From the NCBI RefSeq assembly GCF_900172345.1, contig NZ_FWFY01000006.1:124001-188000 (forward strand): DNA of 64,000 nucleotides. Reading direction: 5' to 3'. Each line of letters opens with the position of its first letter. Position 1 is the first letter of the stretch. The translations under genes and the position numbers were made by a program. The stretch comes from Limimaricola soesokkakensis (GTDB taxonomy: Bacteria; Pseudomonadota; Alphaproteobacteria; Rhodobacterales; Rhodobacteraceae). Positions 23,412 to 32,561 of this stretch are shown here, piece by piece. The notes under the pieces were generated by a model, which was not told the DNA's origin, did not search any database, and saw only the letters and a program-made list of their open reading frames with translations.

Positions 23412-24590
23412 CTATGTGGTCTGGAGATCGGTCCGGGAGATACGCGCGGCGCGCTCCCGCGCCTCCGCATCGGCCCCAAGGACCGCGTCGAGGCCCGGGA
23501 TGTCAACCCGCAGGGCGCCCGCGCGCGACATCGTGTCCAGCACCTGCTCGACCACCTGCGCCATCTGCAAGAAGCCGATGCGCCGGTCGAGGAAGGCGTC
23601 GAGCGCGGCCTCCTTTGCGGCGTTGAAGGCCGCCCCGGCGAGGCCGCCCTCCTCCATCACCCGCCGCGCCTGTCGCAGCGCCGGATAGCGCGCCTCGTCC
23701 GGCGCCCGGAAGGTCATGGAGCCGGTGGCGGCGAGGTCGAGCCGCGCCACGGGCAGGTCGCGTCGCTCGGGCCAGTTCAGCGCGTAGCCGATGGCGTGGC
23801 GCATGTCGGGCGCGCCCATATGGGCCATCAGCGCGCCATCGTTGAAGCCCACCAGCGCGTGGATCAGGCTTTCTGGATGGATCACCACCTCGACCTGATC
23901 GGGCGCGAGGCCGAACAGCTCGCGCGCCTCGATGACCTCTAGCGCCTTGTTGAACATCGAGGCGCTGTCGATGGTGATGCGCTGCCCCATCGACCAGTTG
24001 GGATGCGTCGCCGCCTGTTCGGGCGTAGCCGTGGCCAGCCGCTCCAGCGGCCAATCGCGAAAGGCCCCGCCCGAGGCGGTGAGGATCACCCGTTCGACCG
24101 CTGCGCGGTCCTCGCCCACGAGCGCTTGGAACACGGCGGAATGCTCGCTATCCACGGGCAGCAGGGTCGCGCCATGGGCACGCGCCGCCTCGAGCACCAG
24201 CGGGCCGGCGGCGACCATGGTTTCCTTGTTGGCGAGCGCCAGCGTCGCGCCCTGCCGGATCGCCGCGAGGCCCGGCACGAGACCCGCAGCGCCGACGATC
24301 GCGGACATTACCCAGTCCGCCTGCATCCGCGCCGCCTCGGCGACGGCGGCATCGCCCGAGGCCACCTCGATGCCGGTGCCCAACAGCCGCTCGGTCAGCT
24401 CGGCCCGGCAGTCATCATGGCAGGTGACGGCGAGGCCGGGGCGCAGGCGCTTCGCCTGTTCGGCCAGGAGCGCGACGTTGCGCCCGCCCGTAAGTGCGAC
24501 CACCTCGAAGCGCTCGGGCGCGGCCTCGATCAACTCGATGGTCTGGCAGCCGATCGAGCCGGTGGCGCCCAGAATGCTGACGCGTTTCAA
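23412..24590 (-). CDS. dxr: 1-deoxy-D-xylulose 5-phosphate reductoisomerase
   Basis: A 392-residue NADPH-dependent enzyme of the MEP isoprenoid pathway. The NADPH motif is GATGSIGCQT. Metal and substrate contacts are recognisable in LLPVDSEHSAVFQ and LTASGGAFRDWP. Length is normal. The product feeds UppS via isoprenyl diphosphates. The dxr ATG overlaps the cdsA stop (ATGA at 24587-24590). Confidence 0.96.
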   Translation of the reverse strand: MKRVSILGATGSIGCQTIELIEAAPERFEVVALTGGRNVALLAEQAKRLRPGLAVTCHDDCRAELTERLLGTGIEVASGDAAVAEAARMQADWVMSAIVGAAGLVPGLAAIRQGATLALANKETMVAAGPLVLEAARAHGATLLPVDSEHSAVFQALVGEDRAAVERVILTASGGAFRDWPLERLATATPEQAATHPNWSMGQRITIDSASMFNKALEVIEARELFGLAPDQVEVVIHPESLIHALVGFNDGALMAHMGAPDMRHAIGYALNWPERRDLPVARLDLAATGSMTFRAPDEARYPALRQARRVMEEGGLAGAAFNAAKEAALDAFLDRRIGFLQMAQVVEQVLDTMSRAGALRVDIPGLDAVLGADAEARERAARISRTDLQTT

Positions 24591-25423
24591 AAATGCACCC
24601 CGGGAATGAAGCCCAGAGCCGCGACCAGCAGCATGAAGAGCGAGGCCCCGAGCATCGCATCGAAGCGATCGAAGAGACCGCCATGGCCGGGGATCAGCGT
24701 CGAGCTGTCCTTGACCTTCATGCGGCGCTTCAGCGCGCTTTCGGCGATGTCACCCATCTGCGAGGCAAAGCTCAGCAGCATCGAGATCCAGATCAGGTGC
24801 CACGGGCTGTGAGTCATCAGCACGAAGCCGAAGCCGACGAGACCGGCCGCGAGCCAGCCCGCGGACGTGCCCGACCAGGTCTTCTTGGGGCTGACCTTGG
24901 GCCAAAATTTCGGCCCGCCCAGCGCCCGGCCGGCAACATAGCCGAACACGTCGGTGAAGATCACCACGAGGATCAGCCAGAGCAGCCACTGGAACCCGTA
25001 TTCGGCTCGGAACGTGACCAGACCCCAGCCCGCCACCTCGATGCCCAGCGCGAAGGCGAAGAAGGTACCGCGTTCGCGGCGCAGCATCGCCGCCCCGGCG
25101 ATCGGCGCCACCAGAAACAGCAGCAGCACCCAGTTGCCGTCGCCCGAGAGCTGACCCGACAGCACCGAGGCGCAGAGCGCCGCGAGCAGCATGCCTGGCG
25201 TCGGCTTGCCCGGCTCGATCATCATCCAGAGTTCCCAGACCATCACCGCCGTGACGAAGACCGTCAGCATCTGGAACCAGACGCCGCCCATCATTACCGC
25301 GAGCGCGCCCAGCACCGCCATGCCGGCACCGGAAGCCATGCGCACGCCCAGATCGCTCCAGCGGCCCGGATCGGCCAGCGCCGCCGTCACCGCGACGCCC
25401 TCCTTGTCTCCCCCCTCCGCCAT
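24587..25423 (-). CDS. cdsA: Phosphatidate cytidylyltransferase
   Basis: A 278-residue multi-span membrane enzyme that makes CDP-diacylglycerol, precursor of all phospholipids. The C-terminal family signature is present: SPKKTWSGTSAGW and the block from KRRMKVKDSSTLIPGHGGL to FDRFDAM with its metal-binding aspartates. About seven to eight hydrophobic helices are visible. I placed the start at ATG 25423 (MAEGGDKEG), one base after the uppS stop, because further upstream the frame is antisense-like Arg/Ser-rich sequence. Confidence 0.93.
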   Translation of the reverse strand: MAEGGDKEGVAVTAALADPGRWSDLGVRMASGAGMAVLGALAVMMGGVWFQMLTVFVTAVMVWELWMMIEPGKPTPGMLLAALCASVLSGQLSGDGNWVLLLFLVAPIAGAAMLRRERGTFFAFALGIEVAGWGLVTFRAEYGFQWLLWLILVVIFTDVFGYVAGRALGGPKFWPKVSPKKTWSGTSAGWLAAGLVGFGFVLMTHSPWHLIWISMLLSFASQMGDIAESALKRRMKVKDSSTLIPGHGGLFDRFDAMLGASLFMLLVAALGFIPGVHF

Positions 25424-25424
25424 G

Positions 25425-26159
25425 TCAGGCCTTGACGGCGCCGAAGCGGCGGTCGCGATGGGCGTAGCTCGCGCAGACCCGCGCGAACTCTTCAGGCGTG
25501 AAATCGGGCCAGAGCGTGTCGACGAACTCGTATTCCGCATAGGCCGACTGCCACAGCAGAAAGTTCGATATGCGAGCCTCGCCGGAGGTACGGATCACGA
25601 GATCGGGATCGGGCAGCACATGGGTGTCGAGAAAGCGTGACAGCGTTTCGGCATCGACATCCTTGTGGGTGAGCCGCCCCTGTTCGATCTCGTAGGCGAG
25701 CCGCTTGGCGGCGCGGGTCACCTCGTCGCGACCGCCATAGTTCAGCGCCACGGTGAGATGCACGAGGTCGTTGTGGCTGGTGATCAGCTCCAGCTCGTCC
25801 ATCATCGCGACCAGCTTCTCGTCGAGACGGATCCGGTCCCCGATGAAGCGCACCCTGACGCCCTGGCTCAGAAGCGCCCGCGCCTCGCGCACGATGTAGC
25901 GCCGGAACAGCGCCATCAGCCCCGAGACCTCGGTCTGGGTGCGTTTCCAGTTCTCGGTCGAGAAGGCGAAGATCGTCAGATACTTGACCCCGAGATCGGG
26001 GCATGCCTCGACGATGTCGCGGACCCGGCGAGCCCCGGCCTGATGGCCGAACAGCCGCGGTCGGCCGCGGCTCTGGGCCCAGCGCCCATTGCCGTCCATG
26101 ATGATCGCGACATGCTCGGGGCCGCCCTTCGGTGTCTTGTCTTGCGCGTCGGCAGCCAT
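25425..26159 (-). CDS. uppS: Di-trans,poly-cis-undecaprenyl-diphosphate synthase
   Basis: A 244-residue cis-prenyltransferase making the C55 lipid carrier for peptidoglycan and O-antigen. Signature sequences are IIMDGNGRWAQSRGRPRLFGH (catalytic Asp, N and R), FAFSTENWKR, and near the C terminus DLVIRTSGEARISNFLLWQ. Length is typical. It lies 33 bp after frr and 1 bp before cdsA. Confidence 0.97.
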   Translation of the reverse strand: MAADAQDKTPKGGPEHVAIIMDGNGRWAQSRGRPRLFGHQAGARRVRDIVEACPDLGVKYLTIFAFSTENWKRTQTEVSGLMALFRRYIVREARALLSQGVRVRFIGDRIRLDEKLVAMMDELELITSHNDLVHLTVALNYGGRDEVTRAAKRLAYEIEQGRLTHKDVDAETLSRFLDTHVLPDPDLVIRTSGEARISNFLLWQSAYAEYEFVDTLWPDFTPEEFARVCASYAHRDRRFGAVKA

Positions 26160-26192
26160 GACGGCCTCCCTGCAACTGGTGAGGCGCGAGCC

Positions 26193-26756
26193 TCAGACCT
26201 GCATGATCTCGGCCTGCTTGGTCTCGAGCTGCTGGTCGACCAGCTTGATGTAGCGATCGGTCAGTTCCTGAACCTCCTGCTCCCAGAACTTCTGGTCATC
26301 CTCGGAGAGGCCGTCATTCTTGGCCTTCTTGATCTGGTCCATGCCGTCGCGGCGCAGGTTGCGGATCGCGACGCGGGCGTGCTCGGCATACTGGCCTGCC
26401 ACCTTGGTCAGCTGGGTCCGGCGCTCCTCGTTCAGCTCGGGGATCGGCAGCATGATGATGGTGCCGTTGAGCTGCGGGTTGATGCCGAGCCCGCTTTCGC
26501 GGATCGCCTTTTCGACCTTGCCCACGAGCGCCTTGTCCCAGACGTTGATCGTCACCATCCGCGGCTCGGGCACGTTAACGGTGCCGACCTGGTTGATCGG
26601 GGTCATGCTGCCATAGGCATCGACCATCACCGGCTCGAGCATCGAGGCCGAGGCACGGCCCGTCCTGAGCGAGGCGAATTCGGTGCGCAGCGAGGCGATC
26701 GCGCCGTCCATGCGGCGCTGGAGGTCGTCGGTATCGAGTTCGAAATCGTCTGCCAT
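26193..26756 (-). CDS. frr: Ribosome recycling factor
   Basis: A 187-residue protein that splits terminated ribosomes with EF-G. Clear family blocks: [56 protein letters not shown]. The frame is open to 26831, but the ATG at 26756 (MADDFELD) gives the standard length. It lies 135 bp after pyrH in the conserved pyrH-frr order. Confidence 0.97.
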   Translation of the reverse strand: MADDFELDTDDLQRRMDGAIASLRTEFASLRTGRASASMLEPVMVDAYGSMTPINQVGTVNVPEPRMVTINVWDKALVGKVEKAIRESGLGINPQLNGTIIMLPIPELNEERRTQLTKVAGQYAEHARVAIRNLRRDGMDQIKKAKNDGLSEDDQKFWEQEVQELTDRYIKLVDQQLETKQAEIMQV

Positions 26757-26891
26757 CGGTCTCTTCTTGTCTTTTGAGGGCGAGCTGTTGGCGCCGGTGA
26801 TAGCGTCAACAGCCTGCGCATTCCAGAACACTTTGCCCGGTGCTAGCCGCGTCCCGTGTCAGTCACGGGGCGAAACCGGGAAGAGTTTCGC

Positions 26892-27617
26892 TCAGCCATG
26901 CACCCGGGTCGAGGTCCCCTCGCCCGCGAGAATGCCACGGAAGCCGCCGGGCTCATCGAGCGAAAAGACGATGATCGGCAGGCTGTTGTCGCGCGCCAGC
27001 GCGATGGCGCTCGCATCCATCACCCCCAGATGCTTCTGCAGCACCTCGTCATAGGTGATGGTCTCGTAGCGCTTGGCATCGTCGAATTTCTTGGGGTCCT
27101 TGTCATAGACGCCGTCCACCTTGGTGCCCTTGAAGATCGCTTCGCAGCTCATCTCGTTGGCCCGCAGCGTCGCCGCGGTGTCGGTGGTGAAATAGGGGTT
27201 GCCGGTGCCGGCGGCAAAGATGCAGACGCGCTTCTTCTCAAGGTGCCGCACGGCACGGCGCCGGATATAGGGTTCGCAGACCTGGTCCATCGGGATCGCC
27301 GAGATCACCCGCGTGAAGACGCCCAGCTCCTCGAGCGCCGACTGCATCGCCAGCGCGTTCATCACCGTGGCGAGCATGCCCATGTAGTCGGCGGTGGTCC
27401 GCTCCATCCCCTGCGCCGAGCCGGACAGCCCGCGAAAGATGTTGCCGCCGCCGATCACCATGCAGATCTCGACGCCGAGATCATGCACCGACTTGACCTC
27501 GCGCGCGATGCGTTCGACGGTCGGCGGATGCAGACCGAACGCCGTGTTCCCCATCAGCGCCTCCCCCGAGATCTTCAGCATCACCCTGCGGAAGGCAGGC
27601 TTTTGGGTATCGGTCAT
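26892..27617 (-). CDS. pyrH: Uridylate kinase
   Basis: A 241-residue amino-acid-kinase-fold UMP kinase. Features: [10 protein letters not shown] at the phosphate-binding loop, [10 protein letters not shown], and [19 protein letters not shown] near the C terminus. The ATG at 27617 has GGAG 5 bases upstream and overlaps the stop of a short upstream open frame (ATGA). Unlike the common rpsB-tsf-pyrH-frr order, no rpsB or tsf is present; the upstream neighbour is divergent miaA. Confidence 0.96.
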   Translation of the reverse strand: MTDTQKPAFRRVMLKISGEALMGNTAFGLHPPTVERIAREVKSVHDLGVEICMVIGGGNIFRGLSGSAQGMERTTADYMGMLATVMNALAMQSALEELGVFTRVISAIPMDQVCEPYIRRRAVRHLEKKRVCIFAAGTGNPYFTTDTAATLRANEMSCEAIFKGTKVDGVYDKDPKKFDDAKRYETITYDEVLQKHLGVMDASAIALARDNSLPIIVFSLDEPGGFRGILAGEGTSTRVHG

Positions 27618-27724
27618 GGGGGCTCCGTGCGTGTTTCGGGGGAAATCGGGTCGCGGCGCAAGATGGACGAAAGCAGGTCCATGTTCAATGCCATGCAGGC
27701 GGCTTCGGCGACCGGCAGCCGGGG
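27618..27724. other. Divergent control region pyrH/miaA with two coupled short frames
   Basis: On minus, a 26-codon frame (27614-27694, begins [12 protein letters not shown]) stops in an ATGA overlap with pyrH. On plus, a 21-codon frame (27663-27728, begins MDESRSMFN) stops in a GTGA overlap with miaA. Neither has a strong ribosome site. They may be leader peptides or coincidence. Confidence 0.3.
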
Positions 27725-28609
27725 GTGAGCGGCTGGCACGAGATCGCGCGCGGCCTCGATCCCGCGCGCCCGGTGCTGATCGCCGGGCCTACCGCCTCCG
27801 GCAAGTCGGCGCTGGCGCTCGCAGTGGCGGAGACGGGGGGCGGCGTCGTGATCAATGCCGACGCGCTGCAGGTCTATGCCGACTGGCGCGTGATCACCGC
27901 GCGCCCCTCGCCCGATGAGGAGGCCCGCGCTCCGCATGCACTCTACGGCCATGTCGGACGCGACCAAACCTATTCGGTCGGGCACTGGCTGCGAGACGTG
28001 GCACCGATGCTGGGCGGTGCGCGACCGATCATCACCGGCGGCACTGGACTCTATTTCTCGGCGCTGACCGAGGGGCTGGCCGAGATCCCCGCGACGCCAC
28101 CCGAAATCCGGGCCGAGGCGAACGCCATCCCCCTGCCCGACCTCGTGGCCGGGCTCGATGCGGCCAGCGCCGCGCAGATCGACCTTCTGAACCGTGCCCG
28201 GGTCCAGCGCGCATGGGAGGTGCTGCGCGCCACCGGGCGTGGCATCGCCGAGTGGCAGGCCGACACGCCGGCACCCTTGCTCCCGCTCGATCAGGCCCAG
28301 CCGCTGGTGCTCCGTCCCGAGCCGGCATGGCTGAATGCCCGTATCGCGCGGCGCTTCGACGCGATGCTCGAAGCGGGCGCGCTCGACGAAGCGAGGGAAG
28401 CGCTGCCGCACTGGACCCCGGAGGCGCCTTGGGCGCGCGCCATCGGCGCGCCGGAGCTGATCGCGCATCTGCGAGGCGAGACCGACCTCGCCACCGCGCG
28501 GGAGGCCGCCATCATCGCGTCTCGGCAATACGCAAAACGGCAGCGCAGCTGGTTTCGCGGCCGCATGCGGGAGTGGCGCGAGATCGATCCCGCGGCACCG
28601 ACCGGATGA
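27725..28609 (+). CDS. miaA: tRNA dimethylallyltransferase
   Basis: A 294-residue enzyme adding dimethylallyl to A37 of tRNAs that read UNN codons. P-loop [12 protein letters not shown], catalytic Asp in [14 protein letters not shown], and [11 protein letters not shown] are present. The C-terminal [15 protein letters not shown] is also typical. Start is GTG at 27725, within a GTGA overlap with an upstream 21-codon frame. The protein is shorter than the E. coli enzyme, as usual in Rhodobacterales. Confidence 0.94.
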   Translation: MSGWHEIARGLDPARPVLIAGPTASGKSALALAVAETGGGVVINADALQVYADWRVITARPSPDEEARAPHALYGHVGRDQTYSVGHWLRDVAPMLGGARPIITGGTGLYFSALTEGLAEIPATPPEIRAEANAIPLPDLVAGLDAASAAQIDLLNRARVQRAWEVLRATGRGIAEWQADTPAPLLPLDQAQPLVLRPEPAWLNARIARRFDAMLEAGALDEAREALPHWTPEAPWARAIGAPELIAHLRGETDLATAREAAIIASRQYAKRQRSWFRGRMREWREIDPAAPTG

Positions 28610-28712
28610 CGCCGCCACCGCCCGCTGCGCCCCATTCTCGTAGCGAGGCTATCAGCGCCATACCCGATCCTCCGGACCGGCTCATGGAGCCGTGATTAAC
28701 GCGAAGCTCGCA

Positions 28713-28740
28713 TTGACGCTTCAACCTGACCACCCAGATC
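28713..28740 (+). promoter_or_regulatory. Putative promoter of the first binding-protein gene
   Basis: TTGACG (28713-28718) and CAGATC (28735-28740), spacing 16 bp. The same arrangement with the same spacing occurs before the second paralogue (30710-30737), showing that the duplication included the upstream region. The rest of 28610-28836 shows nothing coding. Confidence 0.45.
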
Positions 28741-28836
28741 CATCGGCAAGTCTCGTCGCCCGAGCGACGCGAAACCCGGGTCCGGAAGGGACCCGCGACG
28801 GCGGCCGTCGACGCGCCGCTCAACAGGGAGACGCAG

Positions 28837-30489
28837 ATGACGATCCACCACAACCCACGGGGCACGGCGCATCCCGCCGCCAGGATGTACGCCGCCGAGC
28901 ACGAGGCGGGGCAGCTGTCGCGCCGCGAATTCATGACCCGCGCCACCGCGCTGGGCCTCAGCTCCTCCGCCGCCTTCGGCCTGATCGGCCTGCCTGCCCC
29001 CGTCCGCGCCGAAAGCCATGCCCAGATGGGCGGCACGCTGCGCATGGAGATGGAAACCAAGGCGATGAAGGATCCGCGCCTCGCGGATTGGGGCGAAATC
29101 CATAATTTCTACCGCGGCTGGCTCGACTATCTTGCCCAATACGAGGCCGATGGCTCGATCACGCCGATGCTGCTCGAGAGCTGGGAGGCGAATGACGACG
29201 CCACGCAGTTCACGCTCAAGGTCCGGCCCGGCGTGACCTGGAACAATGGCGATCCGTTCACGGCCGAGGACGTCGCCCGCAACATCACCTTGTGGTGCGA
29301 CGGCACGGTCGAGGGCAACTCCATGGCCAGCCGCATGGTCCAGCTGGTAGACCCCGAGACCAACATGGCCCGTGAGGGCGCGATCGAGGTGGTCGACGAC
29401 CTTACGGTCCGGCTCAACCTTGCAGCGCCCGACATCACCGTGATCGTCTCGATGGCCGATTACCCGGCCGCCATCGTGCATTCGAGCTTCGACGGCGGCG
29501 ATCTGTCCGCGAACCCGATCGGCACCGGTGCCTATCTGCCCGTGATCAACGAGGTCGGGGTGCGGCAGGTGCTGGAGCGCAACCCCGACCATACATGGTG
29601 GGGCACCAAGGTGTTCGGCGGCCCCTATCTCGACCGGATCGAATACATCGACTACGGCACCGACCCCGCAGCCAAGGTTGCGGCGGCTGAATCGGGCGAG
29701 ATCGACATCACTTACGAGACGACGGGCGATTTCATCGACATCTTCGACGCGATCGGCTGGCAGAAATCCGAGGTGGTGACGGCCTCGACGATCGTGGTGC
29801 GCTTCAACCAGGACAGCCCGCCCTTCGACAATCGCGACGTGCGCCGCGCCCTGCAGATGGCGGTCGACAACGAGATCGTGCTGGAGCTTGGCTACAACGG
29901 CCGCGGCGAGGTGGCCGAGAACCACCATGTCTGCCCGATCCACCCCGAATACGCGCAGGTCGACGGCCCGGCATACGACCCTGCGGTCGCCAAAGCGATG
30001 CTGGACGAGGCCGGCTTTGGCGACGAGACGTTCGAGCTGATCTCGCTCGACGACGCCTGGCAGGCATCGACATGCGACGCGGTGGCGGCGCAGCTGCGAG
30101 ATGCCGGCATCGACGTGCAGCGCCGGGTGATGCCCGGTTCGACCTTCTGGAACGGCTGGCTGGAATATCCTTTTTCGGCGACCGACTGGGCTATGCGACC
30201 ACTGGGCGTGCAGGTGCTGGCGCTGGCCTACAAATCCGGCGTGCCTTGGAACGAAACCGCCTATTCCAGCGAGGAGTTCGACGCGCTGTTGGCCGAGGCG
30301 ATGTCGCTTGCCGATGTCGAGGCGCGGCGCGAGGTCATGGCCAGGATCGAGACCCTGCTGCAGGAGGACGGCGTGGTGATCCAGCCCTACTGGCGCTCGA
30401 TCTTCCGCCACTACACCGAAAAGGTGCAGGGTGCCGAGATGCACCCGTCCTTCGAGCACCACCATTACAGGTGGTGGATCAAGGCCTAA
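28837..30489 (+). CDS. ABC transporter substrate-binding protein, family 5 (paralogue 1)
   Basis: A 550-residue periplasmic binding protein of the peptide/nickel family (SBP_bac_5). The N terminus carries a twin-arginine signal, LSRREFMTRATALG with R29-R30, and a cleavage site near residue 58 (PAPVRA), so it is predicted to be exported folded. The mature part has family blocks ITPMLLESWEANDDATQFTLKV and NPIGTGAYLP. It lies at the head of an ABC operon with a second binding protein, two permeases and a double ATPase. Substrate unknown: peptides are the default for this family, but opines, glycosides and metal chelates are also possible. Confidence 0.88.
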   Translation: MTIHHNPRGTAHPAARMYAAEHEAGQLSRREFMTRATALGLSSSAAFGLIGLPAPVRAESHAQMGGTLRMEMETKAMKDPRLADWGEIHNFYRGWLDYLAQYEADGSITPMLLESWEANDDATQFTLKVRPGVTWNNGDPFTAEDVARNITLWCDGTVEGNSMASRMVQLVDPETNMAREGAIEVVDDLTVRLNLAAPDITVIVSMADYPAAIVHSSFDGGDLSANPIGTGAYLPVINEVGVRQVLERNPDHTWWGTKVFGGPYLDRIEYIDYGTDPAAKVAAAESGEIDITYETTGDFIDIFDAIGWQKSEVVTASTIVVRFNQDSPPFDNRDVRRALQMAVDNEIVLELGYNGRGEVAENHHVCPIHPEYAQVDGPAYDPAVAKAMLDEAGFGDETFELISLDDAWQASTCDAVAAQLRDAGIDVQRRVMPGSTFWNGWLEYPFSATDWAMRPLGVQVLALAYKSGVPWNETAYSSEEFDALLAEAMSLADVEARREVMARIETLLQEDGVVIQPYWRSIFRHYTEKVQGAEMHPSFEHHHYRWWIKA

Positions 30490-30829
30490 TCCCGACCTTT
30501 GGGCCCGGGGCGGGGCGACACCGCCTCGGCCCACGGCCCGCCGAACTGACTTGGCCATGCATGACGCCCGACCGGGATCGACCTCTGGCCGGCGGATGTG
30601 ACGCAACGGTGAATCCCCGTTTCGAATCCTCGCGTTGACACCAATGCCCCTTTGCGACACCTAATGTCGCATTCAGGCCTCGGAACAGCGGTTTTGCGCA
30701 ATTGTCGCGTTGACGCCGCGACCTCGCCGCACAGATGCTCATGCAAGCACCGTTGCGCAGATGACGAGGCCGGGCCCGCAAGAGGCCCGTGAAGGCGGCC
30801 ATGATGCGCCGTCCAACAGGGAGATGACC
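30490..30829 (+). other. Gap between the two binding-protein genes
   Basis: About 340 bp with no convincing gene. It begins with a GC-rich inverted-repeat-like stretch (30500-30545) and ends with a region visibly homologous to the upstream region of paralogue 1 (similar bases leading into caacagggaga and the ATG). It holds the second copy of the promoter-like pair at 30710-30737. Confidence 0.5.
30710..30737 (+). promoter_or_regulatory. Putative promoter of the second binding-protein gene
   Basis: TTGACG (30710-30715) and CAGATG (30732-30737) with a 16-bp spacer, matching the pair before paralogue 1. An internal promoter here would let the second binding protein and the permease genes be expressed separately. 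Confidence 0.45.
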
Positions 30830-32482
30830 ATGACGATCCACGACCCCCGCCGGGCCGGACTTCACCCCGCCGCGGAGATGTATGCCGCCGAGCACCGTGC
30901 CGGCCGGTTGTCGCGCCGCGAGTTCCTGACCCGCGCCACCGCGCTGGGCGTCGGCTCCTCCGCCGCCTTTGGCCTGATCGGCCTGCCTGCCCCCGCCCGC
31001 GCCGAAAACCACATGCCGATGGGCGGCACGCTGCGCATGGAGATGGAGACCAAGGCGCTCAAGGATCCGCGCCTCGCGGATTGGAGCCAGATCTCCAACT
31101 TCTACCGCGGCTGGCTCGATTATCTCGTGCAGTACGAAGCCGACGGTTCGATCACGCCGATGCTGCTCGAGAGCTGGGATGCCAACGAGGACGCCACACA
31201 GTTCACGCTCAAGGTCCGCCAAGGCGTCACCTGGAACAACGGCGATCCCTTCACTGCCGCCGATGTGGTGCGCAACATCACTCGCTGGTGCGACGGCACC
31301 GTCGAGGGCAACTCCATGGCCGGGCGGATGAGCCAGTTGGTCGATGCCGAGACCAACATGGCGCGCGAGGGTGCCATCGAAGAGGTCGATGAGATGACCG
31401 TGCGGCTCAACCTCGCAGCCCCGGACATCACCGTGATCGTCTCGATGGCTGATTACCCGGCCGCCATCGTGCATTCGAGCTACGAGAGCGGCGACCCGTC
31501 CGAGAACCCGATCGGCACCGGCCCCTACCTGCCCGAGGTCAACGAGGTTGGCGTGCGCCAGGTTCTGGTGCGCAACCCGGATCACCAGTGGTGGGGCACC
31601 GAGGTGTTCGGCGGGCCCTATCTCGACCGGATCGAATACATCGACTACGGCACCGACCCCGCGGCCAAGCTGGCGGCGGCGGAATCGGGCGAGATCGACA
31701 TCACTTACCAGACCACCGGCGATTTCATCGACATCTTCGACGCGATCGGCTGGCAAAAGTCCGAGGTGGTGACCGCGGCGACGCTGGCGGTGCGGTTCAA
31801 CCAAGACAGCCCGCCCTACGACAACAAGGACGTGCGCAACGCACTGCAAATGGCGGTCGACAACGCGATCGTGCTGGAGCTCGGCTATAACGGGCGTGGC
31901 ACGGTGGCCGAGAACCACCATGTCTGCCCGATCCACCCCGAATACGCGCAGATCGATCCGCCCGTGCACGATCCCGCCGCCGCGAAGGCGCTGCTCGACG
32001 AGGCCGGCTTCGGCAACGAGACCTTCGAGCTGATCTCGATCGACGACGCCTGGCAGGCGGCAAGCTGCGACGCGGTTGCGGCCCAGCTGCGCGACGCGGG
32101 CATCCAGGTCGAGCGGCAGGTGCTGCCCGGCTCGACCTTCTGGAACGACTGGCTCGAATACCCCTTCTCGGCCACCGAGTGGAACATGCGTCCGCTCGGC
32201 GTGCAGATCCTCGGGCTCGCCTACAGGTCCGGCGTGCCGTGGAACGAGACCGCCTATTCCAGCGAGGAGTTCGACACGCTCTTGGCAGAGGCGATGTCGC
32301 TCGCCGATGTCGAGGCTCGGCGCGAGGTCATGGCCAAGATGGAGAAGCTTCTGCAGGATGACGGCGTGCTGATCCAGCCCTACTGGCGTTCGCTCTATCG
32401 CCATTACACCGACAAGGTGCAGGGCGCCGAGATGCATCCGACCTTCGAGCATCACCACTACAAGTGGGCGATCGCTTCGTGA
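30830..32482 (+). CDS. ABC transporter substrate-binding protein, family 5 (paralogue 2)
   Basis: A 550-residue protein, the same length as paralogue 1 and alignable without gaps by eye at well over 80 percent identity. The Tat signal is again at R29-R30 (LSRREFLTRATALG) with cleavage near residue 58. Differences cluster in scattered surface-type positions. I chose the ATG at 30830 over the in-frame ATG at 30824, because the ribosome site GGGAG touches the latter and because paralogue 1 starts at the matching codon. The permease gene begins 79 bp downstream. Confidence 0.88.
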   Translation: MTIHDPRRAGLHPAAEMYAAEHRAGRLSRREFLTRATALGVGSSAAFGLIGLPAPARAENHMPMGGTLRMEMETKALKDPRLADWSQISNFYRGWLDYLVQYEADGSITPMLLESWDANEDATQFTLKVRQGVTWNNGDPFTAADVVRNITRWCDGTVEGNSMAGRMSQLVDAETNMAREGAIEEVDEMTVRLNLAAPDITVIVSMADYPAAIVHSSYESGDPSENPIGTGPYLPEVNEVGVRQVLVRNPDHQWWGTEVFGGPYLDRIEYIDYGTDPAAKLAAAESGEIDITYQTTGDFIDIFDAIGWQKSEVVTAATLAVRFNQDSPPYDNKDVRNALQMAVDNAIVLELGYNGRGTVAENHHVCPIHPEYAQIDPPVHDPAAAKALLDEAGFGNETFELISIDDAWQAASCDAVAAQLRDAGIQVERQVLPGSTFWNDWLEYPFSATEWNMRPLGVQILGLAYRSGVPWNETAYSSEEFDTLLAEAMSLADVEARREVMAKMEKLLQDDGVLIQPYWRSLYRHYTDKVQGAEMHPTFEHHHYKWAIAS

Positions 32483-32561
32483 CCCGATACAGGTGCGCCC
32501 CGGCATTGGGCCGGGGCGGCCTCCCGACATTCCACCTCATGCGTACCGGACCCATGCTCAA

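Noticed and set aside
30590-30640. tRNA T-loop-like sequence (gtttcgaatcc) between the binding-protein genes
   Set aside because: The flanking bases do not form a T-stem, and no acceptor or anticodon arms can be drawn around it.
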